Program-made: the position numbers and the translations under genes
Shown here: positions 42,316 through 51,341 of the stretch, piece by piece
Layout of the letters: each line of letters opens with the position of its first letter
Numbering within the stretch: position 1 is the stretch's first letter
NCBI GenBank assembly: GCA_029863245.1
Contig: JAOTVV010000014.1
Coordinates: 16,781-80,780 of the forward strand
Length of the DNA: 64,000 bases
Source of the DNA: Gemmatimonadota bacterium
Lineage (GTDB): Bacteria; Gemmatimonadota; Gemmatimonadetes; Gemmatimonadales; GWC2-71-9
Direction: 5' to 3'
Notes under the pieces: model-generated
What the model saw: only the letters and a program-made list of their open reading frames with translations
Database searches by the model: none
What the model was told of the DNA's origin: nothing

Positions 42316-42346
42316 CGAGCGGGCTTCGGCCCGCTCGTTTCGTTTT
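42316..42346 (+). terminator. Intrinsic terminator after the CARDB protein gene
   Basis: 9-bp stem CGAGCGGGC / GCCCGCTCG with a TTCG tetraloop, then TTTCGTTTT. It starts 26 bases after the stop and separates the protease gene from the following operon. Confidence 0.93.
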
Positions 42347-42416
42347 GGGATCCTCACTTGACGCCTCCTTGACGTCAGTCGTGCACCGTGGACCCGTGGA
42401 AGAAAGGGAGGTCCAC

Positions 42417-43436
42417 GTGTCCGACCGCATCGACCGCCTAACCGCTCCCCTGCCGCAGGGCGCCGTACCCGCGGCCGGGCGGGAGTCCTTCGCGGCGGGA
42501 CCAGTGCACGTGATCCTGAACCCCACCGCGGCAGGGGGTCGGGCCAAAAGACTCGAGTCCCGGATTCTGGCGGGCCTCACCGATCGATTCGGCCCCGACT
42601 ACACGCTGTGCGTCACTGAGCGCGCGGGTCACGCTTCAGCATCGGCGTCGGCGGCCGTCGCGGCTGGTACCGCGCTCGTGGTGGCCGTGGGCGGGGATGG
42701 CACCGTGCACGAGATCCTGAACGGCCTGCTTCGGGCCCAGCCGATTGTTGCTGCCCGTTGCGAGTTGGGGATCGTGAACTGCGGTACCGGGAGCGGCCTG
42801 GCGGACAGCCTGGGTCTTCCCGATGCGCTCGACGGTCAGCTCGATCTGCTCACACTGCCTTACAGTGTTGCCATCGACGTCGGACACGTCGCCTACCGCG
42901 ACGCCTCCGGCCGAGCTGCCCAACGGTGGTTTGCGAGCGAGTGCCAGGTGGGAATCGGGAGCGTCGTGACGGCCTGCGTTCACCCGACATCCAAGCGCTT
43001 CGGTGGGCGCCTCGCGTTCGGCGCCGCGACGCTCCGTTCGGTGTTCCGCCATCGCGCTTCGGCTCTCAGCGTGTCGTACAACGGGACCGGGGCCACCACG
43101 CTGCCACTGCTCGGTCTCGCGATCGGGAACGGTCACATCTGCGCCGGTGGCATGCGCCTCACGCCGGGCGCCCGGCTGGATGACGGGGTCTTCGACGTGC
43201 TCACCATCCACGACATGGGTATCCCAACGCGGCTCGTGAACTTCCCGCGCATTTACGCCGGATCGCACGTCCAATCACCGCGCTTTGCCGTGCACCGGAC
43301 CGGCCAGCTCACGATCGCAGCGGAGCCACCGGTGTCCGTTTCGGCCGACGGCGAGTGCCTGGGCTTCACGCCGTGCCGGATATCGCTCTTGCCCGCGGCG
43401 CTTCGGATCAGAAGCGGCCGGCCACACGGGAGCTGA
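42417..43436 (+). CDS. Diacylglycerol kinase-family lipid kinase
   Basis: 339 residues from the GTG at 42417, which has GGGAGG at 5-base spacing; the open frame before it runs through the terminator and is not coding. Conserved features of the DAGK/YegS/sphingosine kinase family: VILNPTAAGGRA at the start of the domain, VVAVGGDGTVHEILNGLL (ATP site) near residue 91, and CGTGSGLADSLGLP. The C-terminal half has ADGECLGFTP, the substrate-side motif. It probably phosphorylates a lipid hydroxyl at the inner membrane face. Its N terminus includes octamer repeat units (IDRLTAPL), the only case inside a coding start. First gene of a six-gene operon. Confidence 0.88.
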   Translation: MSDRIDRLTAPLPQGAVPAAGRESFAAGPVHVILNPTAAGGRAKRLESRILAGLTDRFGPDYTLCVTERAGHASASASAAVAAGTALVVAVGGDGTVHEILNGLLRAQPIVAARCELGIVNCGTGSGLADSLGLPDALDGQLDLLTLPYSVAIDVGHVAYRDASGRAAQRWFASECQVGIGSVVTACVHPTSKRFGGRLAFGAATLRSVFRHRASALSVSYNGTGATTLPLLGLAIGNGHICAGGMRLTPGARLDDGVFDVLTIHDMGIPTRLVNFPRIYAGSHVQSPRFAVHRTGQLTIAAEPPVSVSADGECLGFTPCRISLLPAALRIRSGRPHGS

Positions 43437-43440
43437 CGTC

Positions 43441-45324
43441 ATGTCCAAGCTGACACTCAGGCTCCGGCGTCTCGAGTTCGAAGCCCGCATCTTCGTCTCG
43501 TTCGGCATCGTGATCGCCGTAGGCATTGTGGCGTTCCTGGTCTTCGCGTCGTCCCCGTCGCTGCTCGTGCTCATCGGCACGGCGCTTCATCTCGATCCGG
43601 CGGTGTCGTTGCGGGTGGGGTTCCTGGGCGTGGCTGGCGTGCTGGTGCTCGCGTGCGGCCTTCGCATGTGGGCCGGGAGCATGCTCACCTCCGGACGCAT
43701 GATGGCGTTTCCGGTCCAGGCCGACGCGCTGACACTGGCCGGGCCGTACCGCCTGGTGCGAAATCCCATCTACTTGGCCGACCTCGTGGCGTTCTGCGGC
43801 TTTGCGCTGTGCCTGCCACCCATCGGGGCCGCCCTGCCGGTTCTATTGCTGCTGCACTACCTCCAGCTGATTCGCTACGAGGAGCGCGCGCTGGAGCGGC
43901 AGTTCGGCGACCGGTATCGCATCTACTCGGCGACGGTGCCCCCGCTCCTGCCGAACCTGAGCAGCGCGTCCCGGCTCGGTGCTGCCCTGGCCGACGCGGT
44001 CATCACGCGCGACGGCTTCCGCCACAACGCGCTCTACCTGCTCTTCATTCCCGGCTTCCTGCTTGCCGCGGTCACAGGATCGCTGGCCGTCGCCATCGTC
44101 GTCGGGCTGCCCGCGGTGCTGGATTGGGCGGTCGTGCATACCCGCAAGGGCATCGCCGCCCCACCGGCCGCCGACACGGTGCGTGACGACGCGACCGGAG
44201 CGCGCGCGAACGTGTTCGACGAAGTGCTGTACGCCCAGTGCTGGGAAGATCCCTCGATCGACCGCGAGGCCCTCAGGATCGGTCCGGAGGACGTCGTGTT
44301 CTCGATCACGTCCGGTGGGTGCAACGTGCTCGCGTTTCTGATCGACGACCCGCGCCGGATCATTGCGCTCGACGTCAATCCGCATCAGAACTATGTGCTC
44401 GACCTCAAGATGGCCGCCTTCGCCGCGTTGGATCATCACGAGGTGCTGGCGCTGCTCGGCGCCACGGACTCGACTCGGCGCCGGGCGCTCTACGGGGCGC
44501 TCCGATCTCGGCTCACGCCCGACAGCCGTCGCTATTGGGACACGCACCCGCGCATCATCGACGAGGGCCTCGTCCACACCGGCCGCTACGAGCGCTACCT
44601 GCGCCTCGTGCGACGGTGGTTCAGCCTGCTGATGGGTCCATCGCTCGCCCAAGACGTGATCGGCGCGTCGACCGCCGAGGCGCGTGCCACCCTTTTCCAT
44701 CGGCGCTGGGACAATCGACGCTGGCGCCTGCTCACGGGTGTGCTGCTCAGCCGATGGGTGATGACCCGCATGTTCGATCCGGCGTTCTTCGCGCAGCTCG
44801 AGGATTCGTTCTCGTTCGGGCGGCGGTTTCGCGCGCGGGTGGAGCGAGCGGTCCTGGAGTTGCCGGTCGAGCGGAATCCGTTTCTGGCGTACGCCCTGCT
44901 GGGCCGGTTCCCGACGCCGCAGCATCTCCCGCTCTACCTGCAGCCGGAGTACTTCGAGACGATTCGCGACCGTGTGGATCGGATCGAGACCGTGACCGGG
45001 GCCTGCGAAGACCATTTCGCCACTCTCCCCGCAAACACGATCTCGAAGTTCAACTTCAGCAACGTCTTCGAGTGGATGCCGCCGCGCACGTTCGACGACC
45101 TGCTGCGCGAAACCGTGCGCGTGGGCCGGGATGGTGCCGTCCTCGCGTATCGCAACCTGCTAGTGCCGCGCGCGCGCCCGATCGGTCTGGCCCCGTGGAT
45201 CGAGCCCGAGCGGGCCCTCTCGGCCACGCTCCACGCACGGGATCTGGCGTTCATCTACGGCGCGTACGTCGTCGAACGGATCGTCAAACAGGAGGACGCA
45301 TGTCCTACCGTGTCGAGCTGGTGA
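43441..45324 (+). CDS. Fusion of ICMT/PEMT-like membrane methyltransferase and BtaA-like (DUF3419) aminocarboxypropyl transferase
   Basis: 627 residues from the ATG at 43441. The N-terminal part has transmembrane helices (about 15-40, 55-75, 105-140) and the isoprenylcysteine/phospholipid methyltransferase signature GPYRLVRNPIYL followed by RYEERALERQFGDRYRIY (to about 165). After two more helices, residues about 250-620 form a DUF3419 domain as in BtaA: LYAQCWEDPSIDREALRI, SITSGGCNVLAFLIDDPRRI, DVNPHQNYVLDLK. BtaA moves the 3-amino-3-carboxypropyl group of S-adenosylmethionine to diacylglycerol, the first step to the betaine lipid DGTS; a methyltransferase (BtaB) then N-methylates it. Here a membrane methyltransferase is fused on instead. 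Overlaps the next gene by 25 bases. Confidence 0.85.
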   Translation: MSKLTLRLRRLEFEARIFVSFGIVIAVGIVAFLVFASSPSLLVLIGTALHLDPAVSLRVGFLGVAGVLVLACGLRMWAGSMLTSGRMMAFPVQADALTLAGPYRLVRNPIYLADLVAFCGFALCLPPIGAALPVLLLLHYLQLIRYEERALERQFGDRYRIYSATVPPLLPNLSSASRLGAALADAVITRDGFRHNALYLLFIPGFLLAAVTGSLAVAIVVGLPAVLDWAVVHTRKGIAAPPAADTVRDDATGARANVFDEVLYAQCWEDPSIDREALRIGPEDVVFSITSGGCNVLAFLIDDPRRIIALDVNPHQNYVLDLKMAAFAALDHHEVLALLGATDSTRRRALYGALRSRLTPDSRRYWDTHPRIIDEGLVHTGRYERYLRLVRRWFSLLMGPSLAQDVIGASTAEARATLFHRRWDNRRWRLLTGVLLSRWVMTRMFDPAFFAQLEDSFSFGRRFRARVERAVLELPVERNPFLAYALLGRFPTPQHLPLYLQPEYFETIRDRVDRIETVTGACEDHFATLPANTISKFNFSNVFEWMPPRTFDDLLRETVRVGRDGAVLAYRNLLVPRARPIGLAPWIEPERALSATLHARDLAFIYGAYVVERIVKQEDACPTVSSW

Positions 45325-46424
45325 CCGACCGGCGCGGCTGGCGGGACTTCTTCGCGCTCCCGTTCGTCGTGTACCGGAATGACCCACTGTGGGTGCCGCC
45401 GCTCGAAGTGGACGAGCGCCGCACCCTGGACGTGAGCCGCAATCCGTACTTCCGCCATGCGTCGCTCCGGCTCTTCGTGTGCCGCCAGTGGGGTCAGCCA
45501 GTGGCCCGCATAGTCCTGATCGTCGACGAGCGACACCAATCCGAGGGCAGTCCGAAGACCGCCTTGTTTGGACTGTTCGAGTGCGTGCAGGACGACGAGG
45601 CAGCGGCAGGCGTGGTCGAGGCGATGCTGGCCGAATGCCGAGCACAGAACGTCGACGCCGTGGAAGGTCCGTTCAATCCCAATCATTACTCGCCGGTCGG
45701 CGTGCAGACCAACCGGTTCGATGTCGGTCCCGCCTTCTTCGAGACCTACAACCCGGCGTACTACCCGGCGCTGTTCGAGCGGCTCGGCTTCACGGTGTCG
45801 AAGGTGCTCCATACCTGGCGGAATGATGGGGTGGCGGACTACGTGCGGCAGCGCTACGGCACGGTCACGGTCGGCGGCAACGGGCACTTCTCGACCCGCC
45901 AGGTCGACCGTCGACACACGGCCGCGGAGCTCGAGCGCCTGCGCAGCATCTTCAACGACGCGTTTGCCAACAACTGGCGATTCGTTCCGGTGAGCCGGGA
46001 GGAGTACCGGTTCTCCGCGAAGGGCCTGTTCCACGTCACGCGACCGGAGCTGGTCACCTTCGTGGAGTATGACGGGGAGCCGGTGGGGGCGCTGCTCTGC
46101 GTCCTGGACGTGAATCCCCTGCTTCGCCAGCTGCGCGGCCACATCGGCCCGTTGAGCTACCTGCGATTCGTGCGCCTGCGCCGGCAGGTTCGCGACCTGG
46201 TCGTGTACGCCGTCGGCATCTCCCGCGCCTACCAAAGCACGCCCGCCTACGAGCTCCTCGTCCGGGCGATGTGCGCCACGGCCATGCACTGCCGATCCCT
46301 ATCGACCTCGTGGATCTCGGACGACAACCGTCCGGCGATCGGCGCCGCCGAACGGCTGGGACTCGAGTCATACAAGGACTTTGCCGTCTACCGGAAACAC
46401 GTGCCGGAGGTGTGTCATGCGTAG
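45300..46424 (+). CDS. GNAT-superfamily acyltransferase-like protein
   Basis: 374 residues, with AGGAGG just before the ATG inside the previous gene. The protein begins MSYRVELVTDRRGWRDFFAL, PFVVYRNDPLWVPPL and has a GNAT-like core in the N-terminal half (LFGLFECVQDDEAAAGVVEA, VDAVEGPFNPNHYSPVGVQT) and a second one near the C terminus (LVVYAVGISRAYQSTPAYEL with SWISDDNRPAIGAAERLGLE). The layout resembles long GNAT proteins that N-acylate amines; OlsB of ornithine lipid synthesis is a known GNAT-like case. In this operon it could acylate the amino group of the lipid headgroup. The acyl donor and acceptor are unknown. Confidence 0.8.
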   Translation: MSYRVELVTDRRGWRDFFALPFVVYRNDPLWVPPLEVDERRTLDVSRNPYFRHASLRLFVCRQWGQPVARIVLIVDERHQSEGSPKTALFGLFECVQDDEAAAGVVEAMLAECRAQNVDAVEGPFNPNHYSPVGVQTNRFDVGPAFFETYNPAYYPALFERLGFTVSKVLHTWRNDGVADYVRQRYGTVTVGGNGHFSTRQVDRRHTAAELERLRSIFNDAFANNWRFVPVSREEYRFSAKGLFHVTRPELVTFVEYDGEPVGALLCVLDVNPLLRQLRGHIGPLSYLRFVRLRRQVRDLVVYAVGISRAYQSTPAYELLVRAMCATAMHCRSLSTSWISDDNRPAIGAAERLGLESYKDFAVYRKHVPEVCHA

Positions 46425-48957
46425 CCACGACCGCACCATGGTGCTTCCACCCGAGGCGTGGGGTCTGACGGTCGACCGCACGGACGCTCTGATGGTGGGC
46501 GGGTGCAGCACGCTCGACCTCGCACGGGAGTACGGAACCCCGCTGCACGTCGTGCATCGGGACCGGTTGCTCGCGACGGCGACGGCATTCACCCGCGCCT
46601 TCACGAGCCTGTACCCGGCCGCCGTGTCTGTGCACTACGCGTTCAAGTGCAACGCCGTCCCCGGAATCGTGCAGCTCCTGCGACAGGCTGGACTGCGTGC
46701 GGAGGTCTGCACGCCGTTCGAGCTCCTCCTCGCGCAGCGCCTGGGCTTTCCGGGTCCCGCGATCATCGTCAACGGTCCCGGCAAGACACCGGAGTTCCTG
46801 CGTCTCTCGATCCAGCACGACGTGCGGTTCGTGGTGGTCGATGCGCTGGACGAGCTGACCGCGCTCGATGCCCAGGTCCAAGCGCTCGGCGCCCACGTCG
46901 CTGTGCTGCTCAGGATCAATCCAGACTACGTGCCGCGCGGCATGAACCGCGGGTCCGCTACCGGGAGTCGCCGAGGCTGTGCCTTCGGTCTCGACCTCCG
47001 GAGTGGCGAGGTCGACCGCGCGCTCGACCTCCTGAAGGAGAAGGACCGTCTCCACTTCCACGGCTTCCACATGCATATCGGCACGGGGATCCGGGATGCC
47101 GCCGACTACCGCCGGGCACTGCACCACCTGGGTCCGCTGATCGAGCGCACGCGACGCCGTCGGCTTCCCATCCCCGTGATCGACGTCGGCGGCGGGTTCG
47201 GCGTGCCCACGACCCGTGAGATGACCACGCTCGAGATGCTCGCCTATCAAGGGTGGGGACGACTGCCGTCGCCCGCGCGTCCCAACGCCACGCTCACGTT
47301 CGATCATCTGGCGGAAGCCGTGACCGCCGGCCTGCACGAGCTGTTCCCCATGGATGAGATGCCGGAGCTGGTGGTGGAGCCCGGCCGGAGCATCGTCAGT
47401 GTCAATCAGTTCCTGCTGTTGACGGTGCATGGCGTGAAGCAGCGGCGTGGTGTCGGCACGTGGCTCGTGACCGACGGTGGATTGGGAACGGTGACTACGC
47501 CGACGTACTACGAGTACCACGAGGTGTTCGCGTGCAACGGGGTGCACCGCCCCCGCACGGAGCGCGTCCAGATCATCGGACCGGCGTGCTTCGCCGGTGA
47601 CGTGGTGTACCGCAATAAGCCGATGCCGCCGGTCCGGACCGGCGACGTGCTGGCCGTGATGGATAGCGGGGCCTACTTCACCGCCATGGAGTCGTCATTC
47701 GGGTTCCCCAGGCCGGCGGTCGTGGCCGTGTCGGGCACCCGGCATGCGTTGCTCCGCCGTCGGGAGACGTTCGACGACACGATCGCGCGCGACACCGTCG
47801 GCGCGACGGCGTCCGACGGTCCTCCGGGCGACCCTGCCGGCACCAGGACGTTGCGGTTCGCGGTGTTGCGCACGGATGCCGATCCAATCCGAGATCGGAT
47901 TGCCGACGAGATCGTCGCCCGCCTCGAGAGTCGCGGCCACACGCTCGCCACGCTGGACGACGACATCGATTGGGTGCTGAACCTCACCGATGCCGAGGCG
48001 CCTCGCGCCTTCAAGCGCCGCTCACGCACGATGTTCGTGGTCTCGCTCGTGGCGCTGCGAGAACCCGTGACCGACATGCGGTCGCTCACGTACTCGACGC
48101 TCATCCGCACGCTCTCCAACCTGCTGGTGTGCGCCGTGCCGGCGAACGGAACACGGGGGAACGGCACCGACCGCCAGCCCGAGCTCTATCTCACAACCCC
48201 CGAAGTCGGGTTCTATCACTATCCGTTCGATCCCGATCGGGCGTGCGAAAGCATCCTCCCCGTGGTCGGCTCCCGTATGTTGATCGCAAACCGACTGACT
48301 GCCGACCTGCCACCGCGATTCGGCACGACCTCGCTGGTCGTGGAGCAACTCAAGCACTACGGAAAGGAATTGGATCGACTAGGCGTGCTGCCGGCCCCGT
48401 TCCCGCTCCGAGACGTCCTCCGCCAAGAAGAGATCGACGACCTGTACCGGCTATTTCAGGTCAAGGGACTGAGTTACGGGAACCTGAGCGCGCGCGAAGA
48501 CGTGCCCGAATTGGGTGACTGCACGTTCTGGATGACGGCCCGCGGCGTGAACAAAGCGGCACTCGCCGGCATCGGACGGGACGTGCTGCTCGTCACCGGG
48601 TACGACGAAGACGACGGCACCATGCTCGTGAGTGTCCCGCCAGCGCACGACCCGACGACACGGGTCTCGGTGGACGCCATCGAGCACCACCTCATCTACC
48701 GCTCGTTTCCCGAGGTCGGCGCGATCGTGCACGTGCACGCGTGGATGGACGACGTGCCCAGCACATGCCAGAACTACCCGTGCGGCACCATCGACCTCGC
48801 CGATGAGGTAGTGCGCCTGCTCGCGGATCAGCCGCATCCAGAGCGTACCGTCGTCGGCCTCAAGAACCACGGCCTGACCATCACCGGGCCGGACCTGGGT
48901 GACATCTTCGACCGCATCCGCGGACGGCTCCTCCCCCAGGTCCCCATGTTCGGGTGA
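46417..48957 (+). CDS. Fusion of PLP-dependent decarboxylase (DAPDC/ODC type) and class II aldolase/adducin domain
   Basis: 846 residues from the ATG at 46417 (GGAGGT at 5-base spacing, overlapping the previous stop). Residues about 25-460 are a fold III PLP decarboxylase: Lys77 in VHYAFKCNA, glycine loop DVGGGFGVP near 256, EPGRS near 321, IGPACFAGD and DSGAYFTAM. These match diaminopimelate decarboxylase motifs. A middle region (about 478-650) has no clear family, and residues about 650-846 are a class II aldolase/adducin domain with LSYGNLSARED, the zinc pair HVH (VHVHAW) and GLKNHGL. Fusions of these two domains are rare. The decarboxylase may act on an amino acid or on the lipid-bound aminocarboxypropyl group. 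Confidence 0.85.
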   Translation: MRSHDRTMVLPPEAWGLTVDRTDALMVGGCSTLDLAREYGTPLHVVHRDRLLATATAFTRAFTSLYPAAVSVHYAFKCNAVPGIVQLLRQAGLRAEVCTPFELLLAQRLGFPGPAIIVNGPGKTPEFLRLSIQHDVRFVVVDALDELTALDAQVQALGAHVAVLLRINPDYVPRGMNRGSATGSRRGCAFGLDLRSGEVDRALDLLKEKDRLHFHGFHMHIGTGIRDAADYRRALHHLGPLIERTRRRRLPIPVIDVGGGFGVPTTREMTTLEMLAYQGWGRLPSPARPNATLTFDHLAEAVTAGLHELFPMDEMPELVVEPGRSIVSVNQFLLLTVHGVKQRRGVGTWLVTDGGLGTVTTPTYYEYHEVFACNGVHRPRTERVQIIGPACFAGDVVYRNKPMPPVRTGDVLAVMDSGAYFTAMESSFGFPRPAVVAVSGTRHALLRRRETFDDTIARDTVGATASDGPPGDPAGTRTLRFAVLRTDADPIRDRIADEIVARLESRGHTLATLDDDIDWVLNLTDAEAPRAFKRRSRTMFVVSLVALREPVTDMRSLTYSTLIRTLSNLLVCAVPANGTRGNGTDRQPELYLTTPEVGFYHYPFDPDRACESILPVVGSRMLIANRLTADLPPRFGTTSLVVEQLKHYGKELDRLGVLPAPFPLRDVLRQEEIDDLYRLFQVKGLSYGNLSAREDVPELGDCTFWMTARGVNKAALAGIGRDVLLVTGYDEDDGTMLVSVPPAHDPTTRVSVDAIEHHLIYRSFPEVGAIVHVHAWMDDVPSTCQNYPCGTIDLADEVVRLLADQPHPERTVVGLKNHGLTITGPDLGDIFDRIRGRLLPQVPMFG

Positions 48958-48961
48958 CGCG

Positions 48962-50062
48962 ATGTACGCGCTTGCGACGATCCTCGACCGGCGGCTCCGC
49001 TTTGGCCTCACCGTGGGTGGCGTGGCCCTGTGCGTGATGCTCGCGCTGTTTCTCCAGTCCGTGTATCGCGGCGTGGCCGACGGCTCGGTGGAGTACGTCC
49101 GCGCGAGCGATGCCGACCTGTGGGTGTTGCAGAGCCACTCGACCAACATCCTGCGCAGCACCTCGTTGCTCACCACTCGGCACGGGCGGACGCTGGACAC
49201 CATCCCCGGCGTGGCCAATGCCTCGCCGATCCTGTTTCTGTTGGCGGGCGTCCAGCTCCCCGGTGGTGCGGCCACAACCTACGTGACCGGGTTCGACCCG
49301 GAGTCCGGACGGGGAGGACCGCCGACGATCGTGCGGGGACGGACGGTCACTGGCGATGGCGAGATCGTGCTAGATCGGTCCTTCGCCGCCAAGTACCGGC
49401 TCTCGATCGGCGATCGGCTTCCGATCCGTAACGACACGCTCACAGTAGTCGGCCTGAGCGCCGGCACCAACATGTTCGTCATTCAGTACGCGTTCGTGAC
49501 CCTCCGTACCGCGCACGACATCATCGGGTTTTCCTCCATCGTGTCGGCCTACCAGGTCACGGTGGCGCCCGACGCGGATGCCGCGGTCGTCGCCACGCGG
49601 ATACGTGAGCGCATGACCGACGTGGCCGTGTACGACCGAGCGACGTTCCTGGCCAACAACATCCGGGAGATGGAGACGGGCCTGTTGCCGTTGCTGTTCG
49701 TCGTGGCGCTGATTGGCGCGGTGGTGCTGACCGCCATCCTGAGCCTGATTCTCTCGGTCAACGTGCTGGAGCGGCGTCACGAGTTCGCCGTCATGAAGGC
49801 CATCGGGGCACCAGACCGCTTCGTCGCTGGTCTGGTGGTGCAGCAGGCGCTGGCCCTCGCACTCGCCGGGATCGCCGCAGCCGTGATCTTCTTTTTCCCC
49901 TTGATCGCCGCGGTCCAGGCACTCGCTCCGGAGATCTCGCCGGTCTCGTCACCGGGGCAGATCGCGGTTGCGGCGGCCGGCGTCGTCGCGATCAGCCTGG
50001 CCAGCTCGGTGCTCCCCAACCGCTGGCTCAGACGCATCTATCCGCTCGAGGTGTTCCAATGA
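48962..50062 (+). CDS. ABC transporter permease, FtsX/MacB (DevC) type
   Basis: 366 residues starting 4 bases after the previous stop. One N-terminal transmembrane helix (FGLTVGGVALCVMLALFL), a periplasmic MacB-like domain (residues about 40-245) and three C-terminal helices (LLPLLFVVALIGAVVLTAIL; ALALALAGIAAAVIFFF; the last near 330-350), the FtsX layout. HEFAVMKAIGAPDRFV is the cytoplasmic coupling helix typical of this family. Such permeases (MacB, LolC/E, DevC) move lipids, lipoproteins or glycolipids from the outer leaflet of the inner membrane. Together with the ATPase it probably moves the product of this operon. Confidence 0.9.
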   Translation: MYALATILDRRLRFGLTVGGVALCVMLALFLQSVYRGVADGSVEYVRASDADLWVLQSHSTNILRSTSLLTTRHGRTLDTIPGVANASPILFLLAGVQLPGGAATTYVTGFDPESGRGGPPTIVRGRTVTGDGEIVLDRSFAAKYRLSIGDRLPIRNDTLTVVGLSAGTNMFVIQYAFVTLRTAHDIIGFSSIVSAYQVTVAPDADAAVVATRIRERMTDVAVYDRATFLANNIREMETGLLPLLFVVALIGAVVLTAILSLILSVNVLERRHEFAVMKAIGAPDRFVAGLVVQQALALALAGIAAAVIFFFPLIAAVQALAPEISPVSSPGQIAVAAAGVVAISLASSVLPNRWLRRIYPLEVFQ

Positions 50063-50784
50063 GACCCGTGAACGGCCGCCACTGCGTCGCGCGCCTCATC
50101 GAGGTAACGCGGGTCTACGGCGCCGCGGGCCGCGAGACGACGGCGCTCCGAAACGTGTCGCTCGCGGTGCATGCTGGGGAGACGGTCCTGCTGCTCGGGC
50201 CGAGCGGGAGCGGTAAGACCACACTGTTGACGCTGATGGGCGGCTTGCAGCATCCCACGTCGGGCACCGTCGAGATCTTTGGTCGGGCGGTGGAGGACTA
50301 CACGTCGCGGGAGCTGCAGCGGCTTCGCGCTACACGCATCGGGTTCGTGTTTCAGACGTTCCGGCTGCTGGAACCGCTGACCGTGCTGGACAACGTGATG
50401 CTCGTAATGAAGTTCGCCGGCGTGCCGCGGGTCGAATCGCGCCGCCGCGCGCTCGCACTTCTGGAGGAGTTCGGCGTCGCCGGGCTGGCCGGCGCCTCAC
50501 CGCGCACGCTGAGCCAGGGGCAGAAACAGCGGGTTGCCGTTGCCCGCGCCCTCGCCAACAACGCCGAGCTGATCATCGCGGACGAGCCGACGGGGAGCCT
50601 CGCCACCGCCCAGGGGTTGGACATCATCAGGTTTCTCACCGCCAAGGTGCGCCAGGGCAACCGCTCAGCCGTGATCGTAAGTCACGACGAGCGGATTGCC
50701 GAGTATGCGGACCGGGCGCTCCATCTGGAGGATGGTGTGCTCAGGGGGCCTGGCGGGCCAGGTAATACCCACGGCGCCCCGTGA
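50059..50784 (+). CDS. ABC transporter ATPase of the LolD/MacB type
   Basis: 241 residues, start overlapping the permease stop (ATGA). Walker A GPSGSGKTT, Q-loop VFQTFRLLEPLTV, signature LSQGQKQRVAVARAL, Walker B LIIADEPTGSL and the H-loop VSHDERI are all present, so it should be active. The LolD/MacB-like type fits the FtsX permease before it. Signature LSQGQ rather than LSGGQ is an acceptable variant. Last gene of the operon. Confidence 0.93.
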   Translation: MRPVNGRHCVARLIEVTRVYGAAGRETTALRNVSLAVHAGETVLLLGPSGSGKTTLLTLMGGLQHPTSGTVEIFGRAVEDYTSRELQRLRATRIGFVFQTFRLLEPLTVLDNVMLVMKFAGVPRVESRRRALALLEEFGVAGLAGASPRTLSQGQKQRVAVARALANNAELIIADEPTGSLATAQGLDIIRFLTAKVRQGNRSAVIVSHDERIAEYADRALHLEDGVLRGPGGPGNTHGAP

Positions 50785-50844
50785 CTCCGGGCTGAGAACC
50801 AGCGGCCTGCCTGTCGAGCGACCACCTGCGACGGTGAGGCGTGC

Positions 50845-51081
50845 CTACTTCGCCCGCTTCTTCACCGCTCGCTTGGTGGTCTTCTTTTTCGTGGTCTTTT
50901 TGGCCGCCTTGGCAACGCTCACGGGAGAGGTCTGATGCTGTGCCGCCCCCGGCTCCGCCTTATCCTGCGCGACTTCCGACTCGGCCTTGAGCCAATGGTC
51001 CTGCTCCCGCCCGCTCGGACGACCCTCGAGTTCCCAGTTGTAGTACGCCTTCTCGCTAATTCGCTGCTTTCTACCGTCCAT
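50845..51081 (-). CDS. DUF2934 protein with Lys/Ala-rich tail
   Basis: 78 residues. RISEKAYYNWELEGRPSGRE, followed by QDHWLKAESEV, is the DUF2934 motif, a short helix of unknown role common in proteobacteria and acidobacteria. The C-terminal tail AKAAKKTTKKKTTKRAVKKR is strongly basic, like the tails of histone H1-like or DNA-associated proteins, so nucleic acid binding is possible. Convergent with the ABC ATPase gene. Confidence 0.75.
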   Translation of the reverse strand: MDGRKQRISEKAYYNWELEGRPSGREQDHWLKAESEVAQDKAEPGAAQHQTSPVSVAKAAKKTTKKKTTKRAVKKRAK

Positions 51082-51341
51082 TCCCCAATCCTCGGCTGCG
51101 GGCTAGGTATGATCATGCTCACCACCGAAAGATAGTCTAACGAACCGCGTGCCCAGATGGCAGGGGCACGACGGGGCGGCGGGGGCGCCCGCGGAATTAC
51201 AGACGGCGATCCCGGGTACCGCGCCGCTCCTCCGGTGAGTAATCCCGGTGCCCTAACTTGGCGTACGGAGCGCGGTGCGGGGCGGCTGGGCCGGAGCGAG
51301 GGACACCACCCCCGCATCACCGCCCCGCTCTCTGAACCGGC

